Virus record (IMG/VR): IMGVR_UViG_3300021197_001249 | Coordinates: 1 to 33,041 of that record | Direction: 5' to 3' (one strand) | DNA: 33,041 nt | From: a virus | Shown: piece by piece, positions 22,031-29,966 of the stretch | Layout: each line of letters starts with the position of its first letter | Position numbering within the stretch: position 1 is the stretch's first letter | Position numbers and translations under genes: made by a program | Notes under the pieces: model-generated | Database searches by the model: none | The model's input: only the letters and a program-made list of their open reading frames with translations | Told to the model about the DNA's origin: nothing

Positions 22031-23008
22031 ATGGATTTTGTTGACGCCAGATATATTAATCTGCTATCCAACAGACTACCAAAATTTAAGAGGGTAAAAC
22101 CCAATCTTTATAATTTTAGATGTCCTCTCTGTGGAGATTCTGAGAAGAGTAGAAATAAAGCAAGAGGGTATTTATATGCTGTTAAGAATAATACCAATTA
22201 TAAGTGCCACAACTGTGGTGTTAGTCTCTCTTTTAATAATTTTTTAAAACAAGTAGATCAGGCACTACAAAAAGAGTATGCTCTTGAAAAATTTAAAGAA
22301 GGTCATACGGGTAAACGTGGTTCTGTTGTAAAAGAACCAGAATTTAATTTTAAAAAACCAGTATTTAAAAAGAAGGTTGGTGTTAACTTGCCTAAAGCAT
22401 CAGCAAATGCTGATGCTAAAAAATATTTGGAATCTAGAAAAATTGAATCTGATAAATTTTATTATACTGATAAGTTTAAAGTTTGGACTAACACGTTAAT
22501 ACAGACTTTTGACAACGTTTCATATGATGAACCTAGGATAATTATTCCTATCATATATGAGAATAATCTAGTTGGGTATCAAGGCAGAGCACTTGGTCCG
22601 AGCAAGATTAAATATATAACCATTATGTTAGATGAAAATGCACCAAAGATTTATGGACTTGACAACATCACAACAAAAGATACCGTCTATGTTACTGAAG
22701 GACCATTTGACAGTTCGTTCATTCGCAATGCGATTGCTATGTGCGGAGCTGATGCTGATGTTAGTCGTTGGGGGATTAGCGATCCTGTGTGGATCTATGA
22801 TAACGAACCACGCAATAGAGAAATCTTATCCAGAATCGAACGTAACATCAACAACGGTGAGAGGGTAGTTATTTGGCCAACAAATATTGGTGAGAAGGAT
22901 ATTAATGATATGGTTCTTGCTGGACTTGACGTGCAGTCTCTGGTAGAATCAAACGTATACAAAGGCTTAGAAGCTAAATTAAAATTCACAAATTGGAAGA
23001 GAATATGA
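22031..23008 (+). CDS. 61: DNA primase gp61
   Basis: Synthesises RNA primers with helicase gp41. The 325 residues hold an N-terminal zinc-binding site, C-P-L-C (31-34) and C-H-N-C (59-62), on either side of a loop with basic residues. A TOPRIM-type region follows (V-Y-V-T-E-G-P-F-D near 219-227, then V-W-I-Y-D-N-E, and I-N-D-M near the C-terminus). Length is close to T4 gp61 (342 aa). The stop overlaps the nrdA start (ATGA), so primase and reductase are coupled. Confidence 0.92.
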   Translation: MDFVDARYINLLSNRLPKFKRVKPNLYNFRCPLCGDSEKSRNKARGYLYAVKNNTNYKCHNCGVSLSFNNFLKQVDQALQKEYALEKFKEGHTGKRGSVVKEPEFNFKKPVFKKKVGVNLPKASANADAKKYLESRKIESDKFYYTDKFKVWTNTLIQTFDNVSYDEPRIIIPIIYENNLVGYQGRALGPSKIKYITIMLDENAPKIYGLDNITTKDTVYVTEGPFDSSFIRNAIAMCGADADVSRWGISDPVWIYDNEPRNREILSRIERNINNGERVVIWPTNIGEKDINDMVLAGLDVQSLVESNVYKGLEAKLKFTNWKRI

Positions 23009-25293
23009 GCAACGGTATTAAGGTAGTCAAACGCTCTGGTCGAATTGAACCAATTGACCTAGACAAGATGCACATCATGGTTGAAGAGGCGTGTAAGGAC
23101 CTTGCAGGGGTCTCTGCTAGTCAAGTTGAGATTCAGTCTGGTATTCAATTTTATGATGGTATTAGCACTGAAGAAATTCAAGAAATTTTAATTCGTTCTG
23201 CTTCTGATTTGATTGATCTTGATCATCCCAATTATCAATTTGTAGCAGCAAGACTTCTTTTATTTGCTGTACGTAAGCAAGTGTTTGGACGTATGAGAGA
23301 TCTTCCTAAACTTTCTAATCATGTTAGAAAGTTGGTTGATTCTGGTGTGTATGACTCGGAAGTTTTTGATAAGTATAATTCAGAAGAATTGTTGAAAGTA
23401 GAATCGTTTGTTGATCATGATCGTGATTTCTTGTTTACATATGCTGGTTTAAGGCAAGTAGTAGATAAATATCTTGTGCAAGACAGGAGCAGTGGAGAAG
23501 TCTATGAGACTCCCCAGTTCATGTACATCATGATTGCATTGACTATTTTTCAAGATTATCCTACAGATACCAGACTCGATTATGTCCGAAGATACTACAA
23601 CGCAATCAGCAAGCACAAAATCAACATTCCCACACCTATCATGGCAGGGGTGCGAACTCCACTTCGACAATTTGCTAGCTGTGTTCTTGTTGATGTTGAT
23701 GACACCCTCGATAGCATCTTTTCTAGTGACATGGCGATTGGCCGCTACGTTGCTCAACGTGCGGGAATCGGTATCAACGCAGGCAGAATCCGTGGCATCA
23801 ACGCTAAGATCCGAGGGGGAGAAGTACAGCACACAGGTGTTGTTCCATTCCTCAAAAAATTTGAAAGCACTGTCAGATGTTGTACTCAGAATGGCATTCG
23901 CGGTGGATCGGCTACAGTACACTTCCCAATCTGGCACCAAGAAATCGAAGACATCCTAGTTCTCAAGAACAACAAAGGCACAGAAGACAATCGGGTACGC
24001 AAACTTGACTACTCAATCCAAATTTCAAAGATTTTCTACGAGCGTTTCATCCAGAATGGAGAAATTAGCTTATTCTCACCGCATGACGTACCAGGTCTCT
24101 ATGATGCTTTTGGTACTGATGACTTTGACACTCTATATCGGATGCATGAACTCAATGATGCTGTTCCAAGAAAGACTATCGGTGCTCAAAAACTCATTAT
24201 GGATCTCCTGAAGGAGAGGGCAGAGACAGGTCGTATTTACATTATGAATATTGATCACTGCAATAGTCATTCATCCTTTAAAGATAAAGTGAGTATGTCT
24301 AATCTTTGTCAAGAGATTACTCTCCCAACAGATCCTCTTCAGCACATTGATGGTCAAGGAGAAATTGCTCTCTGCATTCTTTCTGCAATCAATGTTGGTA
24401 AGGTTAAGTCTGATAATGAATTGGAAGAGTTATGTGATTTATCTGTCCGTGGACTAGAGGAATTGATTGACTATCAGAAGTATCCTATCCTTGCAGCAGA
24501 ACTTGCTACAAAGGCACGTAGATCCCTTGGAGTAGGGTTTATTGGTCTCGCGCATTATCTTGCTAAACTTGGATACTCATATGACTCACAAGAAGCATGG
24601 GATGCTGTTCATGGTTTGTCTGAGTCTTTCCAATACTTCCTTCTCAAGTCATCCAATGAAATTGCAAAAGAGAAGGGTGCTTGTGAAGGTTTCCCACGAA
24701 CAAAATATGCAGATGGAATTTTACCCATAGATACATACAAGCAGGATGTGGACGACATCTCTTCTACCAACTATCAGCATGATTGGGAAACTCTTAGGAC
24801 ATCTATCACCACTCACGGTTTACGGCACTCAACACTGTCCGCACAAATGCCATCAGAAAGCAGTTCCGTTGTGTCAAACGCAACCAATGGAATCGAACCT
24901 CCTAGAGGATACCTGTCCATTAAAAAATCAAAGAAAGGACCTCTTAAGCAGATTGTTCCATCATACACTTCGTTAAAGAATAGTTATACTCTTTTGTGGG
25001 ATATGCCCAACAATAGAGGTTATATTAATATTGTTGCAGTAATGCAGAAGTTCTTTGATCAGGCGATTAGTGGGAACTGGAGTTATAATCCAGAACATTA
25101 TCCAGAAAATGAGATTCCAGTATCTGTGATGGCGAATGACTTCTTAACTACATACAAATATGGATGGAAAACTTCGTATTATCAAAATACTAATGATCTA
25201 AAGTCTGATGAAGTTGAAGACAAATCTTCTTTGGAATCTTTAATTGCAGATTTAGAGAATGTAGAAGAAGATTGTGAGAGTTGCAAAATTTAA
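23005..25293 (+). CDS. nrdA: ribonucleoside-diphosphate reductase class Ia alpha subunit
   Basis: Large catalytic subunit that makes dNDPs for phage DNA synthesis. The 762 residues (T4: 754) begin with an ATP-cone-like domain (I-K-V-V-K-R-S-G-R-I-E-P-I-D). Visible catalytic elements are A-S-C-V-L-V-D-V-D-D, N-L-C-Q-E-I-T-L-P-T, L-C-I-L-S-A-I-N-V-G and M-P-S-E-S-S-S in the substrate barrel. The C-terminal redox pair is C-E-S-C. The frame opens upstream with a TTG at 22993; ATG 23005 overlaps the primase stop and is chosen. Complete and probably active. Confidence 0.96.
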   Translation: MSNGIKVVKRSGRIEPIDLDKMHIMVEEACKDLAGVSASQVEIQSGIQFYDGISTEEIQEILIRSASDLIDLDHPNYQFVAARLLLFAVRKQVFGRMRDLPKLSNHVRKLVDSGVYDSEVFDKYNSEELLKVESFVDHDRDFLFTYAGLRQVVDKYLVQDRSSGEVYETPQFMYIMIALTIFQDYPTDTRLDYVRRYYNAISKHKINIPTPIMAGVRTPLRQFASCVLVDVDDTLDSIFSSDMAIGRYVAQRAGIGINAGRIRGINAKIRGGEVQHTGVVPFLKKFESTVRCCTQNGIRGGSATVHFPIWHQEIEDILVLKNNKGTEDNRVRKLDYSIQISKIFYERFIQNGEISLFSPHDVPGLYDAFGTDDFDTLYRMHELNDAVPRKTIGAQKLIMDLLKERAETGRIYIMNIDHCNSHSSFKDKVSMSNLCQEITLPTDPLQHIDGQGEIALCILSAINVGKVKSDNELEELCDLSVRGLEELIDYQKYPILAAELATKARRSLGVGFIGLAHYLAKLGYSYDSQEAWDAVHGLSESFQYFLLKSSNEIAKEKGACEGFPRTKYADGILPIDTYKQDVDDISSTNYQHDWETLRTSITTHGLRHSTLSAQMPSESSSVVSNATNGIEPPRGYLSIKKSKKGPLKQIVPSYTSLKNSYTLLWDMPNNRGYINIVAVMQKFFDQAISGNWSYNPEHYPENEIPVSVMANDFLTTYKYGWKTSYYQNTNDLKSDEVEDKSSLESLIADLENVEEDCESCKI

Positions 25294-25300
25294 ATATTAA
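25272..25300 (+). promoter_or_regulatory. weak sigma-70-like promoter before nrdB
   Basis: TTGTGA, a 17-base spacer and TATTAA bridge the end of nrdA and the gap before nrdB. Each hexamer is two bases off consensus. It could boost nrdB independently of nrdA, but the match is modest. Confidence 0.28.
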
Positions 25301-25328
25301 TACATAAAACACTGGAGAAATCACAAAA

Positions 25329-26516
25329 ATGCAATACGACTTCGTAGATTCTAATCTTGGTTCTATGGGAACATCTGTAAAAGGTGTAACAGTATTTAAT
25401 ACTGATCAGGTAAATTATAAAAAACAACCAATGTTTTTTGGTAAACCTTTAGGAATTCAGAGATATGATTCTTATAAGTATCCAATTTTTGACAAACTAA
25501 CAACCCAACAACTTGGTTATTTTTGGAGACCAGAAGAAGTTTCATTACAGAAAGATCGTGGAGATTATCAAACACTTCGTCCAGAACAAAAGCATATCTA
25601 TACAAGCAACCTCAAGTATCAGATTATGCTTGACTCCATACAAGGGCGTGGTCCTGGGATGGCTTTTATACCTTATTGCAGTTTACCCGAACTAGAAGCA
25701 TGTATGGAGGTCTGGGGATTTATGGAGATGATCCATAGTCGTTCTTACACATACATTATCAAGAACATTTATTCAGATCCTTCTGAGGTATTTGATAAGA
25801 TTGTCACCGATAAACGCATTCTAGAACGTGCTGCAAGCGTTACAGAGTCATATGATGACTTTATCAATGGTGCTCATCAGTATGATAATGGCACTATGTG
25901 GGAACTCGCTACCGAGGGACATGTTGCTGGACAATATGATCGTCGCGAAGTAAAGCGTAAACTTTATAGAGCAGTTGCTAATGTCAACATATTGGAAGGT
26001 ATTCGTTTTTATGTTTCTTTTGCTTGTAGTTTCGCCTTCGGTGAACTTAAGCTTATGGAGGGTTCCGCTAAGATCATCTCCCTTATTGCAAGAGATGAGA
26101 ATCAACACCTCGCCATTACCCAAAACATTCTGAATAAATGGAAGAAGGGTGATGATCCTGAAATGAAACAGATCATGAAAGAGGAAGAAGAGTGGACCTA
26201 CCAAATGTTTGATAGGGCAGTAAATGAGGAGAAGAAATGGGCAGATTATCTATTTAAAGATGGTAGTATGATTGGATTGAATGATAAACTTCTTCAGCAG
26301 TATGTTGAATGGGTTGCTAATCGTCGCCTTAAGGGAATTGGATTGAATCCAGTATATGATATTGCTGCTAAAAATAATCCTTTGCCCTGGACAGAGCATT
26401 GGATATCTTCCAAGGGACTTCAAGTTGCACCTCAAGAAACTGAAGTAGAATCTTATGTTGTTGGTGGAATTAAACAAGATGTTAAAAAAGATACCTTCTC
26501 AGGATTCCAACTCTGA
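25329..26516 (+). CDS. nrdB: ribonucleoside-diphosphate reductase class Ia beta subunit
   Basis: Di-iron tyrosyl-radical subunit partnering NrdA. The 395 residues (T4: 388) show L-K-Y-Q-I-M-L-D (ligand D102) and F-M-E-M-I-H-S-R-S-Y-T (ligands E133 and H136, radical Tyr Y140). A later A-R-D-E-N-Q-H block gives the last Glu and His ligands. All the radical-site residues expected from E. coli R2 are kept. CTGGAG at 25311-25316 serves as ribosome site. The next small gene starts inside its 3' end. Confidence 0.96.
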   Translation: MQYDFVDSNLGSMGTSVKGVTVFNTDQVNYKKQPMFFGKPLGIQRYDSYKYPIFDKLTTQQLGYFWRPEEVSLQKDRGDYQTLRPEQKHIYTSNLKYQIMLDSIQGRGPGMAFIPYCSLPELEACMEVWGFMEMIHSRSYTYIIKNIYSDPSEVFDKIVTDKRILERAASVTESYDDFINGAHQYDNGTMWELATEGHVAGQYDRREVKRKLYRAVANVNILEGIRFYVSFACSFAFGELKLMEGSAKIISLIARDENQHLAITQNILNKWKKGDDPEMKQIMKEEEEWTYQMFDRAVNEEKKWADYLFKDGSMIGLNDKLLQQYVEWVANRRLKGIGLNPVYDIAAKNNPLPWTEHWISSKGLQVAPQETEVESYVVGGIKQDVKKDTFSGFQL

Positions 26517-26661
26517 TTGGAGAGTTGAGTATCTAGAAATGATGGGGACCCAACTCAATCCTTTTCAAAGGAGATTGCTTGAGGAAGGTCCTCATAAACT
26601 TACAGATGCTTGGGCACTTCAAGCAATGAGATATGATTGGAAGAGAAAAAATAATAAATAA
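26479..26661 (+). CDS. small conserved protein after nrdB
   Basis: A 60-residue protein overlapping the nrdB end by 38 bases. The part from M-G-T-Q-L-N-P-F-Q-R-R-L-L-E-E-G-P-H-K-L onward looks helical and well constrained. A similar small gene after nrdB is familiar from other T4-like cyanophages. The start is unsure: 26455 is also in frame and ATG 26539 would remove the overlap. Function unknown. Confidence 0.6.
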   Translation: MLKKIPSQDSNSDWRVEYLEMMGTQLNPFQRRLLEEGPHKLTDAWALQAMRYDWKRKNNK

Positions 26662-26688
26662 TATTATCTAAAAGTATTTTTTCCCGTC

Positions 26689-27741
26689 ATGGATTTTAGA
26701 ACGCTCAAAGAGGAATATACAAGCATTTATAAGTCTGCCCCTCAGAACCTATCTGAAGAGACTGAAGAACTTGAATTAATTGATGAAGAGTATGAATCTG
26801 AACTTGATGCTTTGGTTGATGAAGACCTCTTAGAAGAAGTTGTTCTTGAACTTCTCGACGAAGGTCTGACTGAAGATCAGATTGTTGAAGCGTATGAAGA
26901 ATTGATTGAAGCGAGAGTAACTTCTGATTCTGATCGTACTGGTGGTGGTTCTAAGGTAACTTCTGGATCTGGAAGTAAGATGGCAGCAGCATCTAGACTT
27001 TCTCGCATGAAGGGTGCTCAGAAGATTGCCAGACAAAAGGCAAGAAAGGAAAAGGTAACGAGTGCTGTTAATACTGTAAAGACTACTGCATCCAATAAAG
27101 TTAATAAGGCAAAGTCTAAGGTCGCCATGGGTGCTCTAAAGGCAACTGGAACTAAACTGAAGGGTAAGAAGGGACAAGACCTGTCTTACAATCAGACTAT
27201 GACTGGTTACAAGTCTGTAAGAGACAAGGCGAAGTCAGCGATTAAAGCAAAGGCAAAGGCAAAAGCAGCAGAAGCAGGTGACAAGGCAAAGTCTGCTGCT
27301 AAGGCAGCGGGAAGCGCAGCGAAGAGTGGTGCAGCAGCTGCTGTAGGTGCTGGTGTAATGGCAGGTAAAGCAGCAAAGGATGCTGCAAGTTCTGCTAAGA
27401 AGGCGATCAAGCAGAAAGCAGCATCTGCTGCAGTCTCTGGTTATGCTGCTGCAAAATCTGCTAAGGATAAGGTATCTGATGCTAAGAATAAAGCAAAGCA
27501 ATCTATTAAAAATAGAATTTCTCAGGCAAAGCGCAATGTAAAAGGTGCAGTTGGTAAAGCGGCACGTAAGGTTGCTGATAAGGCGGGTGGAGTTGCTACC
27601 AGAATGGGTGAAGAGACTAATTATGATCTCGTTCTTAAGTATCTCTACATGGAAGGTCATGTTGAGACTTTAGAAGAAGCGGAATCTGTGATGGTCAATC
27701 TCTCTCATGAGGACATTCAGACAATCTTAGAAGATTCTTGA
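26689..27741 (+). CDS. Ala/Lys-rich histone H1-like internal protein
   Basis: A 350-residue three-part protein. Residues 1-75 are strongly acidic and helical (E-E-L-E-L-I-D-E-E-Y-E and D-E-G-L-T-E-D-Q-I-V-E-A-Y-E). Residues about 95-300 are low-complexity, very rich in Ala, Lys, Ser and Gly, and resemble histone H1 tails or LEA proteins. The last 45 residues (Y-D-L-V-L-K-Y-L-Y-M-E-G-H-V-E-T-L-E-E-A) form a compact acidic domain I associate with T4-like cyanophage proteins. It probably binds DNA or is packaged in the head. It ends just before a strong terminator. Confidence 0.65.
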   Translation: MDFRTLKEEYTSIYKSAPQNLSEETEELELIDEEYESELDALVDEDLLEEVVLELLDEGLTEDQIVEAYEELIEARVTSDSDRTGGGSKVTSGSGSKMAAASRLSRMKGAQKIARQKARKEKVTSAVNTVKTTASNKVNKAKSKVAMGALKATGTKLKGKKGQDLSYNQTMTGYKSVRDKAKSAIKAKAKAKAAEAGDKAKSAAKAAGSAAKSGAAAAVGAGVMAGKAAKDAASSAKKAIKQKAASAAVSGYAAAKSAKDKVSDAKNKAKQSIKNRISQAKRNVKGAVGKAARKVADKAGGVATRMGEETNYDLVLKYLYMEGHVETLEEAESVMVNLSHEDIQTILEDS

Positions 27742-27759
27742 ATTTAATTGGTTGTTGAG

Positions 27760-27785
27760 AGACCTCCGAAAGGGGGTCTTTTTTT
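27760..27785 (+). terminator. rho-independent terminator
   Basis: An eight-pair stem (AGACCTCC with GGGGGTCT, one G-T pair) closed by a GAAA tetraloop is followed at once by seven T. This is a textbook terminator ending the transcript of the Ala/Lys-rich gene. Confidence 0.88.
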
Positions 27786-27814
27786 ATCTAAATATGCTAA
27801 AGTGGATGATATAG

Positions 27815-28252
27815 ATGGTAGACTATGAAAACCCATGGATCTATTTGGAGAGACCTTTTACTTCTGACGATGTTCTGGACTACTTTGGTTTTGTTTATAA
27901 CATTACCAATCTCACCAACCAACGACAGTACATTGGGAGAAAGTATTTTTGGTCCTTTAGAACACCGAAGGGAAAAAAGCGCAAAGTAAAACAAGTATCG
28001 GATTGGAAAAAGTATTATGGATCTTGTCCAGAACTTAAAGAAGATGTTGTCAAATTTGGCAAACAGAATTTTAGTAGATCTATCATCAGCCTTCATAAAA
28101 CGAAGGGCAAAACTAATTTTGAAGAAACCAGACAACTCTTCGGGAACAATGTCCTCATCGAATCACTTGACGACGGAACTCCCGCCTACTACAATAGCAA
28201 CATCCTCAGCAGGTACTACCGAAAGGACTATTATGGCAGAGATGACGACTGA
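27815..28252 (+). CDS. GIY-YIG-like endonuclease
   Basis: A 145-residue protein with the GIY-YIG start as F-V-Y-N-I-T-N (27-33) and Q-Y-I-G-R-K (38-43). A basic stretch follows (P-K-G-K-K-R-K-V-K), then a Glu in N-F-E-E-T (E103/E104) and Asn in Y-N-S-N near 126-129. These are the expected catalytic positions. Small stand-alone versions occur in T4-like phages as homing-type or accessory nucleases. The first 26 residues before the motif are unusual, and an internal start is possible. The next gene starts inside its 3' end. Confidence 0.72.
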   Translation: MVDYENPWIYLERPFTSDDVLDYFGFVYNITNLTNQRQYIGRKYFWSFRTPKGKKRKVKQVSDWKKYYGSCPELKEDVVKFGKQNFSRSIISLHKTKGKTNFEETRQLFGNNVLIESLDDGTPAYYNSNILSRYYRKDYYGRDDD

Positions 28253-28433
28253 AGAAATTGTATCCAAGGTCAACACTTGGGCAATGGATAGGGTCAGTGA
28301 GATCATGACCTCATCAGATTCCAGTACTGAGGATATCAAAAATGCTATTGCTATTGCTAGTGAATTTGATGAATGGTTTGATGATGATGAGCAGGGAGGT
28401 GACATTGAAATCATGTCAATTGAGAAGTATTGA
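28233..28433 (+). CDS. small acidic protein, unknown function
   Basis: A 66-residue acidic protein. It is chosen from ATG 28233 because AAGGA lies at 28223-28227 and because the earlier part of this frame only shadows the nuclease gene. It is helical (T-T-E-E-I-V-S-K-V-N-T-W-A-M-D-R-V) and ends with an Asp/Glu-rich stretch (W-F-D-D-D-E-Q). It overlaps the nuclease by 20 bases. No domain recognised. Confidence 0.55.
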   Translation: MAEMTTEEIVSKVNTWAMDRVSEIMTSSDSSTEDIKNAIAIASEFDEWFDDDEQGGDIEIMSIEKY

Positions 28434-28484
28434 CACATAAATAATAAAATCCCATTTAATATGGGACCATCCAAAAGAAGTTTC

Positions 28485-28513
28485 TTGATGCCTATTACTA
28501 CTTGTGTTATATT
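28485..28513 (+). promoter_or_regulatory. sigma-70-like promoter
   Basis: TTGATG (28485-28490), a 17-base spacer and TATATT (28508-28513) lie 33 bases before the ATG at 28547, in a 113-base gap. The gap also holds a CCCAT/ATGGG inverted repeat at 28451-28465. Confidence 0.5.
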
Positions 28514-28546
28514 TTGTGACTTCTTGTTGGCTACCTACAATTCCGT

Positions 28547-28750
28547 ATGTCTAATTTAACTAGGGATTCTCTAATCAAAACCATCGTTGCAGAAGAAATG
28601 AGAACGTGTGTGCGTGGATGTGATTATACCAACCAACTTAAAAGTACGTACCGTTATTGGGAGAACTTATCGAGTGAAGATCTCTGCACTAAGTATAATC
28701 AGATCAACAACACTAAGGTAACTGTGGATAGTTTGCAACCTAAATATTAG
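28547..28750 (+). CDS. small conserved protein, unknown function
   Basis: A 67-residue soluble protein with an N-terminal helix (R-D-S-L-I-K-T-I-V-A-E-E-M), two Cys (R-T-C-V-R-G-C) and a Tyr-rich middle (S-T-Y-R-Y-W-E-N-L). The last part (K-Y-N-Q-I-N-N-T-K-V-T) looks like a second short unit. It has its own likely promoter at 28485. Unknown function. Confidence 0.6.
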   Translation: MSNLTRDSLIKTIVAEEMRTCVRGCDYTNQLKSTYRYWENLSSEDLCTKYNQINNTKVTVDSLQPKY

Positions 28751-28767
28751 AGCGTTGTTTTCTACAC

Positions 28768-29073
28768 ATGGCCGATAATAAGACCAAAGTAGAGAAGCAA
28801 GACGATGATGATAAAAGTGAAGTTCTTGGTAATTTAGTGAAAGTCGTTGTACTTATTTGGTCTGCTTCTTTGCTCACATTTTCCTACGTTAGACTTCCAA
28901 ACGGACAAAAGATTCTTGATTTTGATCCCACTTTTATAGCTTCAGTTTTTTCTGGATCTTTAGCTGCTTTTGGATTGAGTCCTGCTAAAGCTGGTGGCGG
29001 TAACTCTTCTACTAAAAAGAAGCAAGATGAACCACCTGTCGTATCTGCTATTGACAAACCCAAATCTTCTTGA
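28768..29073 (+). CDS. two-TM protein, holin candidate
   Basis: A 101-residue protein. It has a charged N-terminus (K-Q-D-D-D-D-K), a first hydrophobic segment (V-V-V-L-I-W-S-A-S-L-L-T-F-S-Y, about 25-39) and a second segment (F-I-A-S-V-F-S-G-S-L-A-A-F-G-L, about 56-70). A Gly/Lys/Pro tail follows. Size, charge layout and position 18 bases before a signal-peptide lysozyme fit a holin. The family is not recognised, so the holin role is inferred from context. Confidence 0.6.
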   Translation: MADNKTKVEKQDDDDKSEVLGNLVKVVVLIWSASLLTFSYVRLPNGQKILDFDPTFIASVFSGSLAAFGLSPAKAGGGNSSTKKKQDEPPVVSAIDKPKSS

Positions 29074-29079
29074 TACACT
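29051..29079 (+). promoter_or_regulatory. possible sigma-70 promoter at the end of the holin candidate
   Basis: TTGACA (29051-29056), a 17-base spacer and TACACT (29074-29079; two bases off consensus) lie across the stop of the two-TM gene. The start would fall near 29086, almost at the lysozyme ATG (29092). Transcripts would have little or no leader, or begin translation at Met 29104. Confidence 0.35.
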
Positions 29080-29091
29080 CATGATGTTTAC

Positions 29092-29658
29092 ATGACTAAG
29101 GTTATGAATTTCTTTGTTATTGCCTCAATGTTGGCAGTCTCTGGGAGCTCCATACCCACACCTCCTCCTGTAGAAGTACCAGTAGTTCAGTATGAACCTA
29201 CGTGGAAGTGTGAAGACTGCACTCCAGAAGAACAGTATGTCCTCTCACAACTTCAGGAGCATACAAAAATCTTTGATCGCAATGCGCTTGCTACGATCAT
29301 GGGTAACATCAAGCAAGAGAGTAAGTTCATCTCCAACATCTGTGAGGGTGGTGCTCGCGTCTCATATACTGAATGTAAGTCTGGTGGATATGGTTTGATT
29401 CAATGGACTTCTATTGGTCGCTACAAAGGACTTGGAAACTTCTGTGCTAAATACGTGTGCGATCCCAGTAGTCTGGAAGGTCAGACTCGCTGGATGATTA
29501 ACGAACCTATCTTCCAACGTGTTCTTCCTATATTTGAGGGGCATGATCAAAGTATTTCTTATTATATGCGACCTGCATATACATGGTTGGGATGGGGTAT
29601 CAAAGGCAACCGAGAGGTTTATGCTTGGAACTATGCAAAGAAACTTGTATTGTCGTAA
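29092..29658 (+). CDS. secreted lysozyme-like endolysin
   Basis: Probable peptidoglycan hydrolase. The 188-residue protein starts with a signal-peptide-like stretch (M-N-F-F-V-I-A-S-M-L-A-V-S-G-S-S, 5-20) and a Pro-rich linker. A phage tail-lysozyme-type domain follows: A-L-A-T-I-M-G-N-I-K-Q-E-S-K-F (likely catalytic E76), then Y-G-L-I-Q-W-T and W-M-I-N-E. Four or more Cys (C40, C43, C84, C95) suggest disulfides outside the cytoplasm. With the two-TM gene just before, it forms a likely lysis unit of Sec-exported type. It could instead be a virion-linked lysozyme. Confidence 0.75.
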   Translation: MTKVMNFFVIASMLAVSGSSIPTPPPVEVPVVQYEPTWKCEDCTPEEQYVLSQLQEHTKIFDRNALATIMGNIKQESKFISNICEGGARVSYTECKSGGYGLIQWTSIGRYKGLGNFCAKYVCDPSSLEGQTRWMINEPIFQRVLPIFEGHDQSISYYMRPAYTWLGWGIKGNREVYAWNYAKKLVLS

Positions 29659-29689
29659 GTAGTAGATTAACTTTATAGGAGACTGAACA

Positions 29690-29863
29690 ATGAGCGGAGT
29701 ACCTACAGACGCACTTAACGATTGGGGTCATAATGACCTTGATGGGTTTGCCAATTATATTGGATCCCCTATTGAACATATTAGGAAACTATCAAAAAAG
29801 AATGAAATTGTAATTAGAAAAGAAAGTGGTGAAGAGGTGGTTGACGAAGAGAAGAGCGACTGA
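29690..29863 (+). CDS. small acidic protein, unknown function
   Basis: A 57-residue protein with a strong ribosome site (AGGAGA at 29677-29682). It has an N-terminal N-D-W-G-H-N-D-L-D-G-F block, a central basic helix (H-I-R-K-L-S-K-K-N) and an acidic tail (E-E-V-V-D-E-E-K-S-D). The codons for the tail also contain the -35 box of the tRNA promoter. Confidence 0.6.
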   Translation: MSGVPTDALNDWGHNDLDGFANYIGSPIEHIRKLSKKNEIVIRKESGEEVVDEEKSD

Positions 29864-29869
29864 TATAAT
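29841..29869 (+). promoter_or_regulatory. near-consensus sigma-70 promoter for tRNA-Arg
   Basis: TTGACG (one base off), a 17-base spacer and the exact TATAAT (29864-29869) lie across the stop of the small acidic gene. The predicted start, about 29876, is right at the first base of the tRNA (29878). Placement at a tRNA 5' end argues that it is real. Confidence 0.75.
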
Positions 29870-29877
29870 TAACACAT

Positions 29878-29951
<74 letters not shown>

Positions 29952-29966
29952 CTTAAATAATAAACT

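Noticed and set aside
23449-23940. 163-codon minus-strand open frame
   Set aside because: Lies wholly inside nrdA, whose motifs are intact. It has no ribosome site and encodes a composition typical of antisense shadow.
27235-27660. Cys/Leu-rich minus-strand open frame
   Set aside because: Mirror image of the Ala/Lys-rich low-complexity coding region; the composition follows from its repeated codons.
28017-28232. N-terminal extension of the 28233 gene
   Set aside because: Overlaps the GIY-YIG-like gene in another frame; the residues are shadow-like, and ATG 28233 has a ribosome site.
28450-28466. TCCCAT/ATGGGA hairpin as a terminator
   Set aside because: The stem is only six pairs and no T-run follows; a promoter lies just beyond, so termination is not supported.
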